Shown one piece after another: positions 53,083 to 61,334 of a stretch of 64,000 bases of DNA. The stretch comes from Chitinophagales bacterium (GTDB lineage: Bacteria; Bacteroidota; Bacteroidia; Chitinophagales; Saprospiraceae), in NCBI GenBank assembly GCA_013299105.1, contig JAAFJY010000003.1:124001-188000 (forward strand), read 5' to 3'. Below the pieces are notes generated by a model that was given only the letters and a program-made list of their open reading frames with translations, searched no databases and was not told where the DNA came from. Within the stretch, counting starts at the first letter, position 1. The number at the start of each line of letters is the position of its first letter. The translations under genes were made by a program, and so were the position numbers.

Positions 53083-53211
53083 CAAGCCATGAATAACCTT
53101 GCCAATTCGCAAATTCGTAGCCACGAATCCTTTTTGCCCCGCTTCGCGGGTTGGGAACATGGATGACACAGATTTAACTGATTTTCACTGATTTCCAGCA
53201 TGACGTTGACC
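53079..53211 (+). repeat. hairpin/CACGGATGA element, copy G
   Basis: GTGACAAGCCATGAATAACC, CCCCGCTTCGCGGG hairpin, GGGAACATGGATGACACAG, GATTTTCACTGATTTCCAGC and ATGACGTTGACC. Its first bases overlap the DedA stop codon. Confidence 0.85.
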
Positions 53212-53395
53212 ATGATGTAGGCAATTAGCGATTAAAAAATTGGAAAGGGCAGTCTCAATTTTTGAACCGTTACTTATGAATGATAAATTATGGGTTATGA
53301 GTAGGGGGCTTGCTGGCTAGATTCTTGGGGATTTTTGCAATCGTTTTTCTAACCATGTGTTAAAATCTACAATCATCCCCCCCTGATCACAGCTG

Positions 53396-53426
53396 AAATC
53401 GTGTAACCCTGGACTTCAGTCCGGGG
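53396..53426 (+). repeat. CTGGACTTCAGTCCGGGG element, copy 2
   Basis: AAATCGTGTAACCCTGGACT then TCAGTCCGGGG; with weaker shared sequence downstream (CATCTAAAATCAATCCA), matching 50923-51002. Confidence 0.8.
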
Positions 53427-53560
53427 ACCAAAGGAACCCACCAAATCCCATCTAAAATCAATCCAAAGGCTTGCATCAAAAAAGTGAAATTTTTATAGGT
53501 TTAATGCTTGACACGTATTGTTTACACGTTTTCCTATGGTAAAAGTGTGTTCAGATACAT

Positions 53561-53590
53561 TTTTTCATATGAAAAAGTGTATTTTTACAC
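53561..53590. promoter_or_regulatory. AT-rich palindromes upstream of the AAA_14 gene
   Basis: TTTTTCATATGAAAAA (53561-53576) is a perfect palindrome, followed by GTGTATTTTTACAC (inverted GTGTA/TACAC). They sit 20-48 bp before the start and look like an operator. Confidence 0.45.
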
Positions 53591-53608
53591 ACAAATTCAT
53601 ACGAAAAA

Positions 53609-54889
53609 ATGCAAAGAGCCCTTTATCAATCCTTATTGGCTTGGAAAAACTCGCCCGAACGCAAGCCCCTGATCCTCCAAGGAGCCAGGCAGGTGGGCAA
53701 AACCTGGCTCATGCAAGCGTTTGGTAAAAACGAATTTGAACAGGTCGTTTACCTGAATTTTGAGAGCAGCGAACGCCTGCGGAAGCTTTTTGCCAGCGAT
53801 TTTGACCTCAAAAGAATCATTGCCAGCTTGGAGATCGAAGCGAATCAAAAAATCAACATTGATCACACTTTACTCATTTTTGACGAAATCCAGGAGGCCG
53901 AAAAAGGACTGACTGCCCTGAAATATTTCTACGAACAAGCACCAGGGTATTACATCATGGCCGCTGGCTCGCTTTTGGGCGTATCGTTGCAGCAGCATAC
54001 TTCTTTTCCAGTGGGCAAGGTCGATTTTTTGCGGATGTATCCCATGAGTTTTTTTGAATTTTTGGACAGCATCGACCAGTCGATCCTAAAGTCTGCATTG
54101 GAGGCTGAAAACTGGCCCGTCACGGCAAATTTTCACGACAAGTTGGTGGATTTGCTCCGGCTTTACTACTTCATTGGTGGTATGCCCGAAGCAGTGGCGA
54201 CCTACCTCAAATATGAGGACCTAAACCTGGTCCGAGCCATTCAATCCAAAATTTTGCTAGGCTACGAAAACGATTTTGCCAAATACGCACCCATCGAAGT
54301 CGTGCCCAGGATCAGGATGGTATGGAGTCATCTGATCAGCCAATTGGCCAAGGAGAACCGCAAATTTGTGTACGGACAGGTCAAGAAAGGCTCAAGGGCC
54401 AAAGATTTTGAGACCGCTATCACTTGGCTGACGGACGCTGGTTTGGTTTTGAAAGCCTCGTGTGTGGAGAAACCAGGGATTCCCTTGAATGCTTATGCCA
54501 ATTTGGATGCCTTCAAGCTTTTTTGCCTGGATGTAGGGCTGCTCAATGCAATGGCACAGTTGGAACCAAAAATTTTGCTGGAACAAAACCAGATTTTGAC
54601 CGAATTCAAAGGAGCAATGACTGAACAATTCGTGGCCCAGCAATTGAAAATCAAACACGAAATCTACTATTGGGCTTCGTCCAACAGCGCTGAAGTCGAT
54701 CTGTTGATCCAAAACCAACGCGAAATCATTCCCATCGAAGTAAAAGCCGAAGAAAACCTGAAATCGAAGAGCTTGCGATCGTTTGTGGAAAAATACCAGC
54801 CGCAACAAGCCATTCGTTTCAGCATGAGCCCTTATCGGGAGCAGGATTGGATGCGGAATGTGCCACTTTATGGGGTGAATGCTTTATGA
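53609..54889 (+). CDS. AAA_14/DUF4143 ATPase
   Basis: 426 residues. Walker A GARQVGKT (about 25-32), Walker B LLIFDEIQEAEKG, sensor region MAAGSLLGV, and the C-terminal DUF4143 domain with a PD-(D/E)XK-like core (WASSNSAEVDLLIQNQREIIPIEVKAEENLKSKSLRSF: D, E-x-K pattern present, here quoted by positions about 350-390). This is a widespread accessory family in bacteria and archaea with unknown role, often horizontally mobile. It has its own AT-rich upstream region with palindromes. Next gene follows at 83 bp. Confidence 0.9.
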   Translation: MQRALYQSLLAWKNSPERKPLILQGARQVGKTWLMQAFGKNEFEQVVYLNFESSERLRKLFASDFDLKRIIASLEIEANQKINIDHTLLIFDEIQEAEKGLTALKYFYEQAPGYYIMAAGSLLGVSLQQHTSFPVGKVDFLRMYPMSFFEFLDSIDQSILKSALEAENWPVTANFHDKLVDLLRLYYFIGGMPEAVATYLKYEDLNLVRAIQSKILLGYENDFAKYAPIEVVPRIRMVWSHLISQLAKENRKFVYGQVKKGSRAKDFETAITWLTDAGLVLKASCVEKPGIPLNAYANLDAFKLFCLDVGLLNAMAQLEPKILLEQNQILTEFKGAMTEQFVAQQLKIKHEIYYWASSNSAEVDLLIQNQREIIPIEVKAEENLKSKSLRSFVEKYQPQQAIRFSMSPYREQDWMRNVPLYGVNAL

Positions 54890-54972
54890 ATGGTTCAAAT
54901 CTGTGGGGTCCCAAAACCATTTCTCCCATTTCAGCGTATTTACCCAAATGTTTACCCAAAACAAAAAGACAC

Positions 54973-55326
54973 ATGCTTACCCTTTACGGCATTCCCAATT
55001 GCGACACCGTCAAAAAAGCCCGGGTTTGGCTCCAGGACCAGGGCATTGCTTACCATTTTCACGATTTCAAAAAAGATGGATTGAGCACAGCCATCGTCAA
55101 CAATTGGCTCAAAACCCTGTCTTGGGAAAGCATCGTCAACACCAAAGGCACTACTTACAAGGCCCTGGACGAAGCCCAGAAATCGGCCATCGGACAGGCC
55201 AAAACTGGCATGGTTTTGCTGCTTGAAAACAGCTCCATCATCAAGCGACCGGTGATTGAACGCGATGGTGTGGCCTTGAGTGTAGGTTTTTTGCCCGAAA
55301 AATGGACGGAATTGCTCGGTAAATAG
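54973..55326 (+). CDS. YffB/ArsC-Spx-type thioredoxin-fold protein
   Basis: 117 residues from the ATG at 54973; the earlier in-frame ATG at 54847 lies within the AAA_14 gene. The start MLTLYGIPNCDTVKKARVWL and the later TGMVLLLENSSIIKRPVIER are family signatures of the ArsC/Spx group. The conserved cysteine (Cys 10) is single, as in YffB. Probably a glutathione-like thiol-dependent reductase of unknown substrate, or a regulator. Length is normal for YffB. Confidence 0.9.
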   Translation: MLTLYGIPNCDTVKKARVWLQDQGIAYHFHDFKKDGLSTAIVNNWLKTLSWESIVNTKGTTYKALDEAQKSAIGQAKTGMVLLLENSSIIKRPVIERDGVALSVGFLPEKWTELLGK

Positions 55327-55347
55327 GTACTTGTACTTGAACTCTTG

Positions 55348-55380
55348 GCACTTTTTGCTGTTCCATGTTGCAAAAAGTGC
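55348..55380 (+). repeat. perfect 11-bp hairpin before the TspO-like gene
   Basis: GCACTTTTTGC (55348-55358) and GCAAAAAGTGC (55370-55380) with an 11-bp loop. The right arm directly abuts the ATG at 55381, so the hairpin could occlude the start or terminate the preceding gene's transcript. Confidence 0.75.
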
Positions 55381-56148
55381 ATGCGCTCCAATCCTTTTCT
55401 ACCCATTCTTTGCATAGTAGCCCTGGCTGGTACGTTGTATGTCAACTACTTGTCCAATGCCTTGCCCTTGAATGGCCAGACCCCCGCTGATATTTCTGAT
55501 CGTTACCCAACCTTGTTTACGCCAGCGGGTTATGTTTTTTCGATTTGGGGCATCATTTATTTGCTGCTGATGGGCTTCGTGACTTACCAGGTTTTGCCAG
55601 CGCAACGCAAGGGGGCCATTCTGCAGGCCGTTCGGCCCTGGTTCATTGCCTCGTGTGTGCTCAATGCGAGTTGGATTTTTGCCTGGCATTTCAATTATTT
55701 CCCGCTTTCTCTTTTGATCATGCTGGGCCTTTTGGCGGTATTGATCCATATTTACATCGTCATCACTGACTTGGAGGGGCCTTCAACTTGGGCAGAAACC
55801 TTGTTCGTGAAGTTGCCTTTTCGCATTTACCTGGCTTGGATTTGTGTGGCGAGTATTGCCAATGCAACGATATTGCTTACGACTTTGGGTTGGCGCGGTG
55901 TGCCCTTTGGGGAGCCTGTTTGGTCCGCGCTGATGATCGCGGTGGCTACGGCCCTGGGTTTGTGGTTTGTAGTCAAAAAACGCGACTTGGCTTTCGCAGC
56001 GGTATTGGTTTGGGCCTTCATGGGCATCGCCAACGCCCACCAAGATGTGGCTTTGACCCAGGCCAGCGGGAAAGGGGCGGCAGGGGCTTTGGTGGTCGCT
56101 GCTTTGTTGAGTTTGGTGTTGAAGAGAAAAAAGGAAGAGGCGGTTTGA
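55381..56148 (+). CDS. TspO/MBR-related multi-TM protein
   Basis: 255 residues from the ATG at 55381; an in-frame TTG start at 55345 would include part of a hairpin and is less likely. At least seven hydrophobic segments are seen. The segment LFTPAGYVFSIWGIIYLLLM resembles the tryptophan-rich sensory (TspO) family, but the protein is longer than classic TspO (about 160). In Bacteroidota these longer forms are annotated as TspO/MBR-related proteins of unknown ligand. It lies directly after the YffB-like gene. Confidence 0.78.
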   Translation: MRSNPFLPILCIVALAGTLYVNYLSNALPLNGQTPADISDRYPTLFTPAGYVFSIWGIIYLLLMGFVTYQVLPAQRKGAILQAVRPWFIASCVLNASWIFAWHFNYFPLSLLIMLGLLAVLIHIYIVITDLEGPSTWAETLFVKLPFRIYLAWICVASIANATILLTTLGWRGVPFGEPVWSALMIAVATALGLWFVVKKRDLAFAAVLVWAFMGIANAHQDVALTQASGKGAAGALVVAALLSLVLKRKKEEAV

Positions 56149-56646
56149 GGCGTTTTGCATGATGTTGACCAAGCCTGAATTTGAAAGAATTAGACCCTTA
56201 GGCTTCTTGCGAAGCCAGGATTCGCCCTCTGAATCCCAGTTCTACAAAGCTTTTGCTTCTTGCGAAGCGCGTGCGCTAATGAAATTTGAACATCAAATTG
56301 ATATTTCGTTACACGTTTTGGTACCTGAGAGAGGATTTAGGCTTCGATCAAACCCAAGATTAATTTGCCAACATAGGTGGTTATTTTGCTCTTAGTGACA
56401 AGCCACGAATAAACCTTACACATCGCAACTGCGTACTTTATAGATTATGCCCTCGCTGCGCGAGGCCGTTTTTGGAACACGGATGACACGGATTTACACG
56501 GATTTATAGCATGACGTTGACCCCCATTTAACTCAAAATTTGCTTTGCCAATTTTTATAACTTATTCTTTTGCCATCCCTTAGCCCATTAGAACAAGATC
56601 GTAATCAGCGTTTAACCATTAACAACTAACCATTAACCATTAACAA
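56149..56646. other. intergenic region, repeats only
   Basis: Contains GGCTTCTTGCGAAGCC (near 56200, shared with 20674), a hairpin/CACGGATGA element and a TTAATGG array in the reverse sense. No gene seen. Confidence 0.6.
56395..56522 (+). repeat. hairpin/CACGGATGA element, copy H (long form)
   Basis: GTGACAAGCCACGAATAAAC, TGCGTACTTTATAGATTATG, CCCTCGCTGCGCGAGGC, GGAACACGGATGACACGGAT and AGCATGACGTTGACC. It shares the whole left half with copy F in reverse and gives the clearest view of the complete element (~128 bp). Confidence 0.88.
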
Positions 56647-56648
56647 CT
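56612..56648 (-). repeat. TTAATGG array over the LuxR regulator stop codon
   Basis: TTAACCATTAACAACTAACC then ATTAACCATTAACAACT; it runs into the CTA that gives the regulator's stop codon. Confidence 0.85.
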
Positions 56649-57270
56649 ACCGTAGCATCAAGTCCCGCATCTTCGCCAGCGCAGTCGTCCTACTCACCAC
56701 ATCCAGCTTGAAATAGGCATTGTTGATGTGTTTTTTCAGGGTATTCATGGCGATAAACAGGCATTCAGTGATCTGCTGATTGGTTTTGCCCGCGTACATT
56801 TCGGATAAAACTTCAAATTCCCGATCGGTCAAAGGCGCGAGTAAGTGCTGGTTCAGCTTGTCGATGGCGAGACTGGGTACGTGGCGATTGGCCTGCTCAG
56901 CGTGGTTCATCATCGCGATTTCGATGGTCGTGTACAAGGTTTTTTCGTTGAAAGGTTTGACCAGATAGCCAAAAGGTTTGGTCTTTTTGGCCTTTTCCAA
57001 GGACTCGCGGTCGGAGTAAGAACTGAGGAAAATGAAAGGAATGAAGTACTGGCTGTTGATTTGTTCGGCTACGTAAATGCCGTCCTGATCCGACTCCAGG
57101 TTGATGTCGAGGATCGCAAAATCTGGGCTGTTCCACTTGAGTTGGTACAAGGCGTCGCTGGGATCGTGGGCAATGCCCGATACCTCGAAGTCGTTATTGC
57201 GTAGGTACATGGCAATATTGCGGGCAATGAGCGGCTCGTCTTCCACGATCAGTACTTTGATGGCACTCAT
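56647..57270 (-). CDS. LuxR-type response regulator
   Basis: 207 residues. The receiver domain (1-125) has LIVEDEPLIA, phospho-acceptor Asp 55 in FAILDINL, and K in YLVKPFN. A LuxR/GerE HTH follows (about 145-200; LTDREFEVLSEMYAGKTNQQ). It pairs with the kinase whose stop is 9 bp upstream, so the operon runs kinase then regulator. The receiver's LYQLKWNSPDFAILDINLES pattern is the LytR/AlgR-like subtype seen in Bacteroidota. Its stop lies at the edge of a TTAATGG array. Confidence 0.93.
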   Translation of the reverse strand: MSAIKVLIVEDEPLIARNIAMYLRNNDFEVSGIAHDPSDALYQLKWNSPDFAILDINLESDQDGIYVAEQINSQYFIPFIFLSSYSDRESLEKAKKTKPFGYLVKPFNEKTLYTTIEIAMMNHAEQANRHVPSLAIDKLNQHLLAPLTDREFEVLSEMYAGKTNQQITECLFIAMNTLKKHINNAYFKLDVVSRTTALAKMRDLMLR

Positions 57271-57279
57271 GTTAGGGTA

Positions 57280-59292
57280 TTAGGCGGTTTTATACTTAGT
57301 AATGAGTAGGCGAATATCAGCCCCCTGGCTGCCATCGATATTGAGGCGAGCCTTTAGTTTTTGGGCGAAAGCCTGGATGATTTCGTAGCCAAAACTACTG
57401 GTGTTTTCGGGGTGGAAATCGGGGGCCAAGCCCACTCCATCGTCTTTTACTTGCAAGAGCAGTTCTTCTTCGTTTTTGGCCAAAACCACCCAAATATTGC
57501 CTGCTTCGCGGCCTCGGAAAGCATATTTCAAGGCATTGGAAATCAACTCGTTGAGGATCAAACCCAGGGGCACGGCGGTATCGGTGTGCAGTTTCAGGTC
57601 CTCAATCTCTGCATGGAGTTGGATTTTATCGGCCCGGATATTGTAGGTGTCGAAAAGGTGGGCACAGAGAATTTTGATGTAATCGTTCATGTTCACGATA
57701 TTCACGGCCTCATCTTGGTAAAGGTTTTGGTGGATGAAGGCCATTGATTGCACCCGCAGGATGGCTTCTTTGATCACGGCCTTGGCGCGCTCGTCGGGCA
57801 GGGTTTGGGATTGCAGGTCCAACATGCTCGAAATGACTTGTAGGTTGTTTTTGACCCGGTGGTGGATTTCGCGGTTCAGAACTGCCAGTTCAGCTGATTG
57901 TTTGCGGATGATCGTATTTTTTTGGCCTTGTTTCCTGTACAAATAAGTGACCAAACCACCTAAAATAGCCAAGCTAATCAAACCGAGCCAAAGCATTTTC
58001 TCGGAGCGCCGCTCCTCGGTTAGCATTTTTTCTTTGAGCAGGTTCTGGACGCGCAAGTTTTCATTGGATTTTTCTTGTTGGCTTAGTTTGCCTTTTTGGA
58101 TTTGGGCGTCTTTTTCCATCACCTTCATTTGCAAGCGATGATTCGACAAGTCAGCGTCTTTGAGTTCGTTTTCACGGAAAAGGGCTATGCGGGTTAGTTT
58201 TTCTTGTTTGAGTTGGGCTGCGCTTAGTCGATTGGTCATTTTCAGAAGCTGCACTTCTTTTTCATTCAAGAGGCCCTCATTGGCGGCCCTGATCTCGGCG
58301 CTGAGGTTGACGATGTATTGGCTACGTACTGAAGTTTTGTACTGATCAATCAGGCTCATGGCGCGGTAAGCTTCCTGGTAGTCGCCATTGTTTTCGTGAA
58401 TCAGGGCCATTTGTTCCAAAGGGGGAATGACCAGTTCGGGGTTGCGGCTGCCCCGTACCATTGCTTTGGCCGAGTCGAGCAGAATTTTGGCTTGGGTTTT
58501 GTCGCGTTGGGCCAAGTGCAGGTTTGACATGGCAGCCAGTAAGCGAATGCGGTCGGAACGGTTGTTTTGTGCTTCGATTATAACCCTGGCTCGGTTTGCA
58601 CTTTGCTCTGCTTCAGGAATTTTGTTCAAAAAAGTGAGGATGATGATTTCCCAAATACTCGCATCAGCCTGCATAATGGGCTCGACTTTCGAGGCCTTGA
58701 GTACTTTTTGGTTGTATTCGAGTGCCTGGGGGTAGTTTTTGTCGGTAAAATGGAGCTTGGCCAGCATGTGCTGGCAAAAAAGCACACCGGGCTCATCATT
58801 CAAGCGCTCCTTGATGTCGAGTGAGCGCCTGTAAAACGTAATTGATTGTTTGGTGAAACCATAAGTTGCCTGGATGCCGGCCATTTTCTCCAGGGTCTCG
58901 GCTAGGAGTGTATTTTGGCCTGTGTTGCGCAAAAACTCCAGGGACTCGCGGTAGCTGTCGATGGCTTGCCTGAAATAACTGCCTACGGCATATACATCGC
59001 CAATTTTGACCAGGGTTTGCCCGGCTTTTGCCCGTTCGTCCAGTTTACGGAAGCGTTGCAAAGCCTGGTAGTAAGCCCGAACAGCCTGCACGTAATCGTG
59101 TTTGTGGATCAACTCGTCCCCTTTTTGCAAAAACTCAAAAGCCCGGCTGAGTTTAACCTGCCCCGGAACACCGTCCATGATCGGGTCTGCCAGCTCCGCC
59201 AGTTCGGCATTGCTGAGCAGCAGATCAGGTTTTTGAGCCAAAAGACCCGTGCTGCAAAAAATCAGAACCAGTGTGCATAACAATAAACGCAT
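57280..59292 (-). CDS. TPR sensor histidine kinase (HisKA_2 type)
   Basis: 670 residues from the ATG at 59292, which opens a signal peptide (MRLLLCTLVLIFCSTGLLAQ); in-frame codons back to 59412 read as leader. TPR repeats cover about 40-370, then a long coiled coil, one membrane helix (about 440-458; KMLWLGLISLAILGGLVTYL), the HisKA_2 region REIHHRVKNNLQVISSMLDL (His about 477) and an HATPase domain with GLILNELISNALKYAF, KDDGVGL. It senses outside the cytoplasm and should phosphorylate the LuxR regulator encoded 9 bp after it. A third TPR kinase alongside the pair at 3762-7893. Confidence 0.92.
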   Translation of the reverse strand: MRLLLCTLVLIFCSTGLLAQKPDLLLSNAELAELADPIMDGVPGQVKLSRAFEFLQKGDELIHKHDYVQAVRAYYQALQRFRKLDERAKAGQTLVKIGDVYAVGSYFRQAIDSYRESLEFLRNTGQNTLLAETLEKMAGIQATYGFTKQSITFYRRSLDIKERLNDEPGVLFCQHMLAKLHFTDKNYPQALEYNQKVLKASKVEPIMQADASIWEIIILTFLNKIPEAEQSANRARVIIEAQNNRSDRIRLLAAMSNLHLAQRDKTQAKILLDSAKAMVRGSRNPELVIPPLEQMALIHENNGDYQEAYRAMSLIDQYKTSVRSQYIVNLSAEIRAANEGLLNEKEVQLLKMTNRLSAAQLKQEKLTRIALFRENELKDADLSNHRLQMKVMEKDAQIQKGKLSQQEKSNENLRVQNLLKEKMLTEERRSEKMLWLGLISLAILGGLVTYLYRKQGQKNTIIRKQSAELAVLNREIHHRVKNNLQVISSMLDLQSQTLPDERAKAVIKEAILRVQSMAFIHQNLYQDEAVNIVNMNDYIKILCAHLFDTYNIRADKIQLHAEIEDLKLHTDTAVPLGLILNELISNALKYAFRGREAGNIWVVLAKNEEELLLQVKDDGVGLAPDFHPENTSSFGYEIIQAFAQKLKARLNIDGSQGADIRLLITKYKTA

Positions 59293-59510
59293 GTGCAAAG
59301 GGCAATAAGTATTTGAGCTAAAATAAGGAGGACACATTTGCTTTTGAGATTTAGTAAAAAAATAACACAACTTCCTTTCAGTCAGTTGCTTATCTTTTTT
59401 CACTAAATCCAAATCCGTCCACCTTATTTTTTTACGCTCCCTAAGTTTCAGTTAAAAGCAAAAATATAGGGCTTTTTGGGGAGAAAGGTCACCCTGAGGG
59501 GTTATTTTTT

Positions 59511-59556
59511 TAATGGTTAGTTGTTAATGGTTAATTGTTAATGGTTAGTTGTTAAC
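59511..59556 (+). repeat. TTAATGGTTAGTTG array
   Basis: TTAATGGTTAGTTGTTAATG then GTTAATTGTTAATGG and GTTAGTTGTTAA. Confidence 0.85.
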
Positions 59557-59709
59557 GGCTCCGAATTGGATACTGGTTTAGGTCATCAGCTTTTGTTATC
59601 CGGATTGAATTTTTTGAGGTACGAAGAACTGCCCCGATCATGCCACTCTAATTGCTGTTGTAGAAAAAGGAAGGGCCAAAGCCCCCTAGTGTCATCAATC
59701 GAAGCTTCC

Positions 59710-59749
59710 CATTAATCATTAACTATTAACCATTTACCATTACCATTAA
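59710..59749 (-). repeat. TTAATGG array, reverse
   Basis: CATTAATCATTAACTATTAA then CCATTTACCATTACCATTAA. Confidence 0.8.
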
Positions 59750-59853
59750 AAAGAAGTACGATTGATGATCGATGAGGTACGAAGGAGGGGGCTCACAAGG
59801 GCTTCATTATCTTCTTGCCCAATTCCCAAAACCAACATTCCATCAAAAAACCG

Positions 59854-59861
59854 TATCTTTG
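59854..59861 (+). promoter_or_regulatory. TAnnTTTG promoter element before the ATPase stub
   Basis: TATCTTTG, 18 bp before the ATG at 59879; -33 element not clear. Confidence 0.45.
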
Positions 59862-59878
59862 ACAAAAGATATTTTTCG

Positions 59879-60004
59879 ATGCAGAATTTACCCATTGGAG
59901 AACAGAATTTTGAAGTGATTCGGCATGTTTTGGGATGCCCAAATCTTGATGCAGAAATAGGATTGAATCAATTTTTCCTCAAAGATGCTTTGTTGTCAGT
60001 TTGA
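59879..60004 (+). pseudogene. stub of an AAA-ATPase-like/PD-(D/E)XK gene
   Basis: 41 codons: MQNLPIGEQNFEVIRHVLGC and a short tail. The first 13-14 residues match the conserved start of the large AAA-ATPase-like family (PF09820 type; usual form K-LPIGIQxFEKIR followed by YYVDKT), which is missing here. The promoter and start survive but the body is gone. Low-confidence remnant; it may not be translated. Confidence 0.4.
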
Positions 60005-60287
60005 GGTTTATACAAAGGTGGGCTTTGAAATGGGGTTTTTCGATACAAAAAAGCATCGCATACCCTAGAGCCCAATTACACATGCTCACTTGTCCTTACC
60101 CGACAGATAGCGTTAATTTTTACCGATTTTCATATCCATTCACCCAATACAAGCCCATCAAGCCAACCAAAACACTACTCAAAGGGTTCTCATCAGCACA
60201 TTTACGTTATTTTTTAGGCCAGTTTAGTAAAAAGCAGATGCACATTTCTAAATTTGCGCCACCGCACCAAACACAACTTCAATAGCT
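60005..60287. other. intergenic region upstream of trxB
   Basis: About 280 bp with the trxB promoter; no gene seen. Confidence 0.5.
60249..60256 (+). promoter_or_regulatory. promoter -7 element of trxB
   Basis: TAAATTTG matches TAnnTTTG; 31 bp before the ATG. A TTTA about 22 bp upstream is a weak -33 element. Confidence 0.5.
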
Positions 60288-61232
60288 ATGTCCAATACGA
60301 CGGAAAAACTGCATTGTCTCATCATTGGTTCCGGCCCAGCGGGTTACACGGCGGCGATTTATGCTGCGCGTGCCAACATGAAACCCGTATTGTACACGGG
60401 CAAAGACCCCGGCGGCCAATTGATGATCACCAATGACGTTGAAAACTACCCTGGTTATCCCAAAGGCATCATGGGCCCTGAAATGATGGAGGAATTCCGT
60501 CAACAAGCGGCTCGTTTTGGCACCGATATCCGTTATGAAATGGTCACCAAGGTCGATTTCAGTGGCCCGATCCACAAGGCTTGGACCGAAAGCGGCCATG
60601 AGCTGCACGCCGAGTCGGTGATCATCGCCACAGGGGCCAGCGCCAAATGGCTGGGCTTGGAGTCGGAAAAACGCCTCAACAGCAAGGGCGTGTCAGCTTG
60701 TGCGGTATGCGATGGTTTCTTTTACCGGGGCATGGAGGTAGCCGTAGTGGGCGGCGGCGATACCGCTGCCGAAGAAGCCACTTACCTCTCAAAATTGTGC
60801 CCGAAAGTACACCTGATCGTGCGCCGCGACCAATTGCGTGCCTCTAAAATCATGCAAGAGCGGGTACTCAAAACCGAAAACATCATCGTACACTGGAACA
60901 CTGAAACCCAGGAAATTCTAGGCGAAAACGAGGTGGAAGGAGTACGGCTGCTGAACAATAAAACGGGCGAAGTGAGCATTTTGCCCATCAAAGGCTTCTT
61001 TGTAGCTATTGGTCACCACCCCAATACCGAGATTTTCTTGGATTGGATCGACCATGATAATGTTGGTTACCTCAAAACCATTGCAGGTACCAGCAAAACC
61101 AATATTGAAGGCGTTTTTGCCAGCGGCGATGCCCAGGACAATGTGTACCGCCAGGCTGTAACTGCTGCTGGTACTGGCTGTATGGCCGCGCTGGACGCTG
61201 AAAGGTACCTTGCTGAAGAAGGCTATATTTAA
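60288..61232 (+). CDS. trxB: thioredoxin reductase
   Basis: 314 residues, normal length. FAD-binding GSGPAGYTAAIYAAR near the N-terminus, redox-active CAVC (Cys 138 and Cys 141) followed by DGFFY, the NADPH-binding GGGDTAAEEATYLS, and the C-terminal GVFASGDAQDNVYRQA. It transfers electrons from NADPH through FAD to thioredoxin in the cytosol. A Bacteroidota promoter element is 31 bp upstream. After its stop there is a perfect 18-bp inverted repeat built from the TTGAAATGTTGAA family, which separates it from the aldolase gene. Confidence 0.97.
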   Translation: MSNTTEKLHCLIIGSGPAGYTAAIYAARANMKPVLYTGKDPGGQLMITNDVENYPGYPKGIMGPEMMEEFRQQAARFGTDIRYEMVTKVDFSGPIHKAWTESGHELHAESVIIATGASAKWLGLESEKRLNSKGVSACAVCDGFFYRGMEVAVVGGGDTAAEEATYLSKLCPKVHLIVRRDQLRASKIMQERVLKTENIIVHWNTETQEILGENEVEGVRLLNNKTGEVSILPIKGFFVAIGHHPNTEIFLDWIDHDNVGYLKTIAGTSKTNIEGVFASGDAQDNVYRQAVTAAGTGCMAALDAERYLAEEGYI

Positions 61233-61315
61233 GTTGAAAAGTTTATTGTTGAAATGTTGAAAAGACAAGCCCTGTTCTGCTCTTTTCAACATTTCAACCC
61301 TTCAACATTTCAACT
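61233..61315. repeat. inverted TTGAAATGTTGAA arrays between trxB and aldolase
   Basis: GTTGAAATGTTGAAAAGA (61248-61265) and TCTTTTCAACATTTCAAC (61281-61298) are perfect 18-bp inverted arms with a 15-bp loop; the arrays extend on both sides. The hairpin would stop or slow transcripts leaving trxB and form the leader of the aldolase gene. Confidence 0.88.
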
Positions 61316-61334
61316 CAAACAATAAACAATCCAT

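Larger units (their letters stand above)
53212..53608. other. intergenic region upstream of the AAA_14 gene
   Basis: No gene seen. Holds the second CTGGACTTCAGTCC element and AT-rich palindromes (see 53561). Confidence 0.6.
59413..59878. other. intergenic region with TTAATGG arrays
   Basis: Contains arrays at 59511-59556 and 59710-59749 and the promoter of the stub gene below. Nothing else recognised. Confidence 0.6.
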
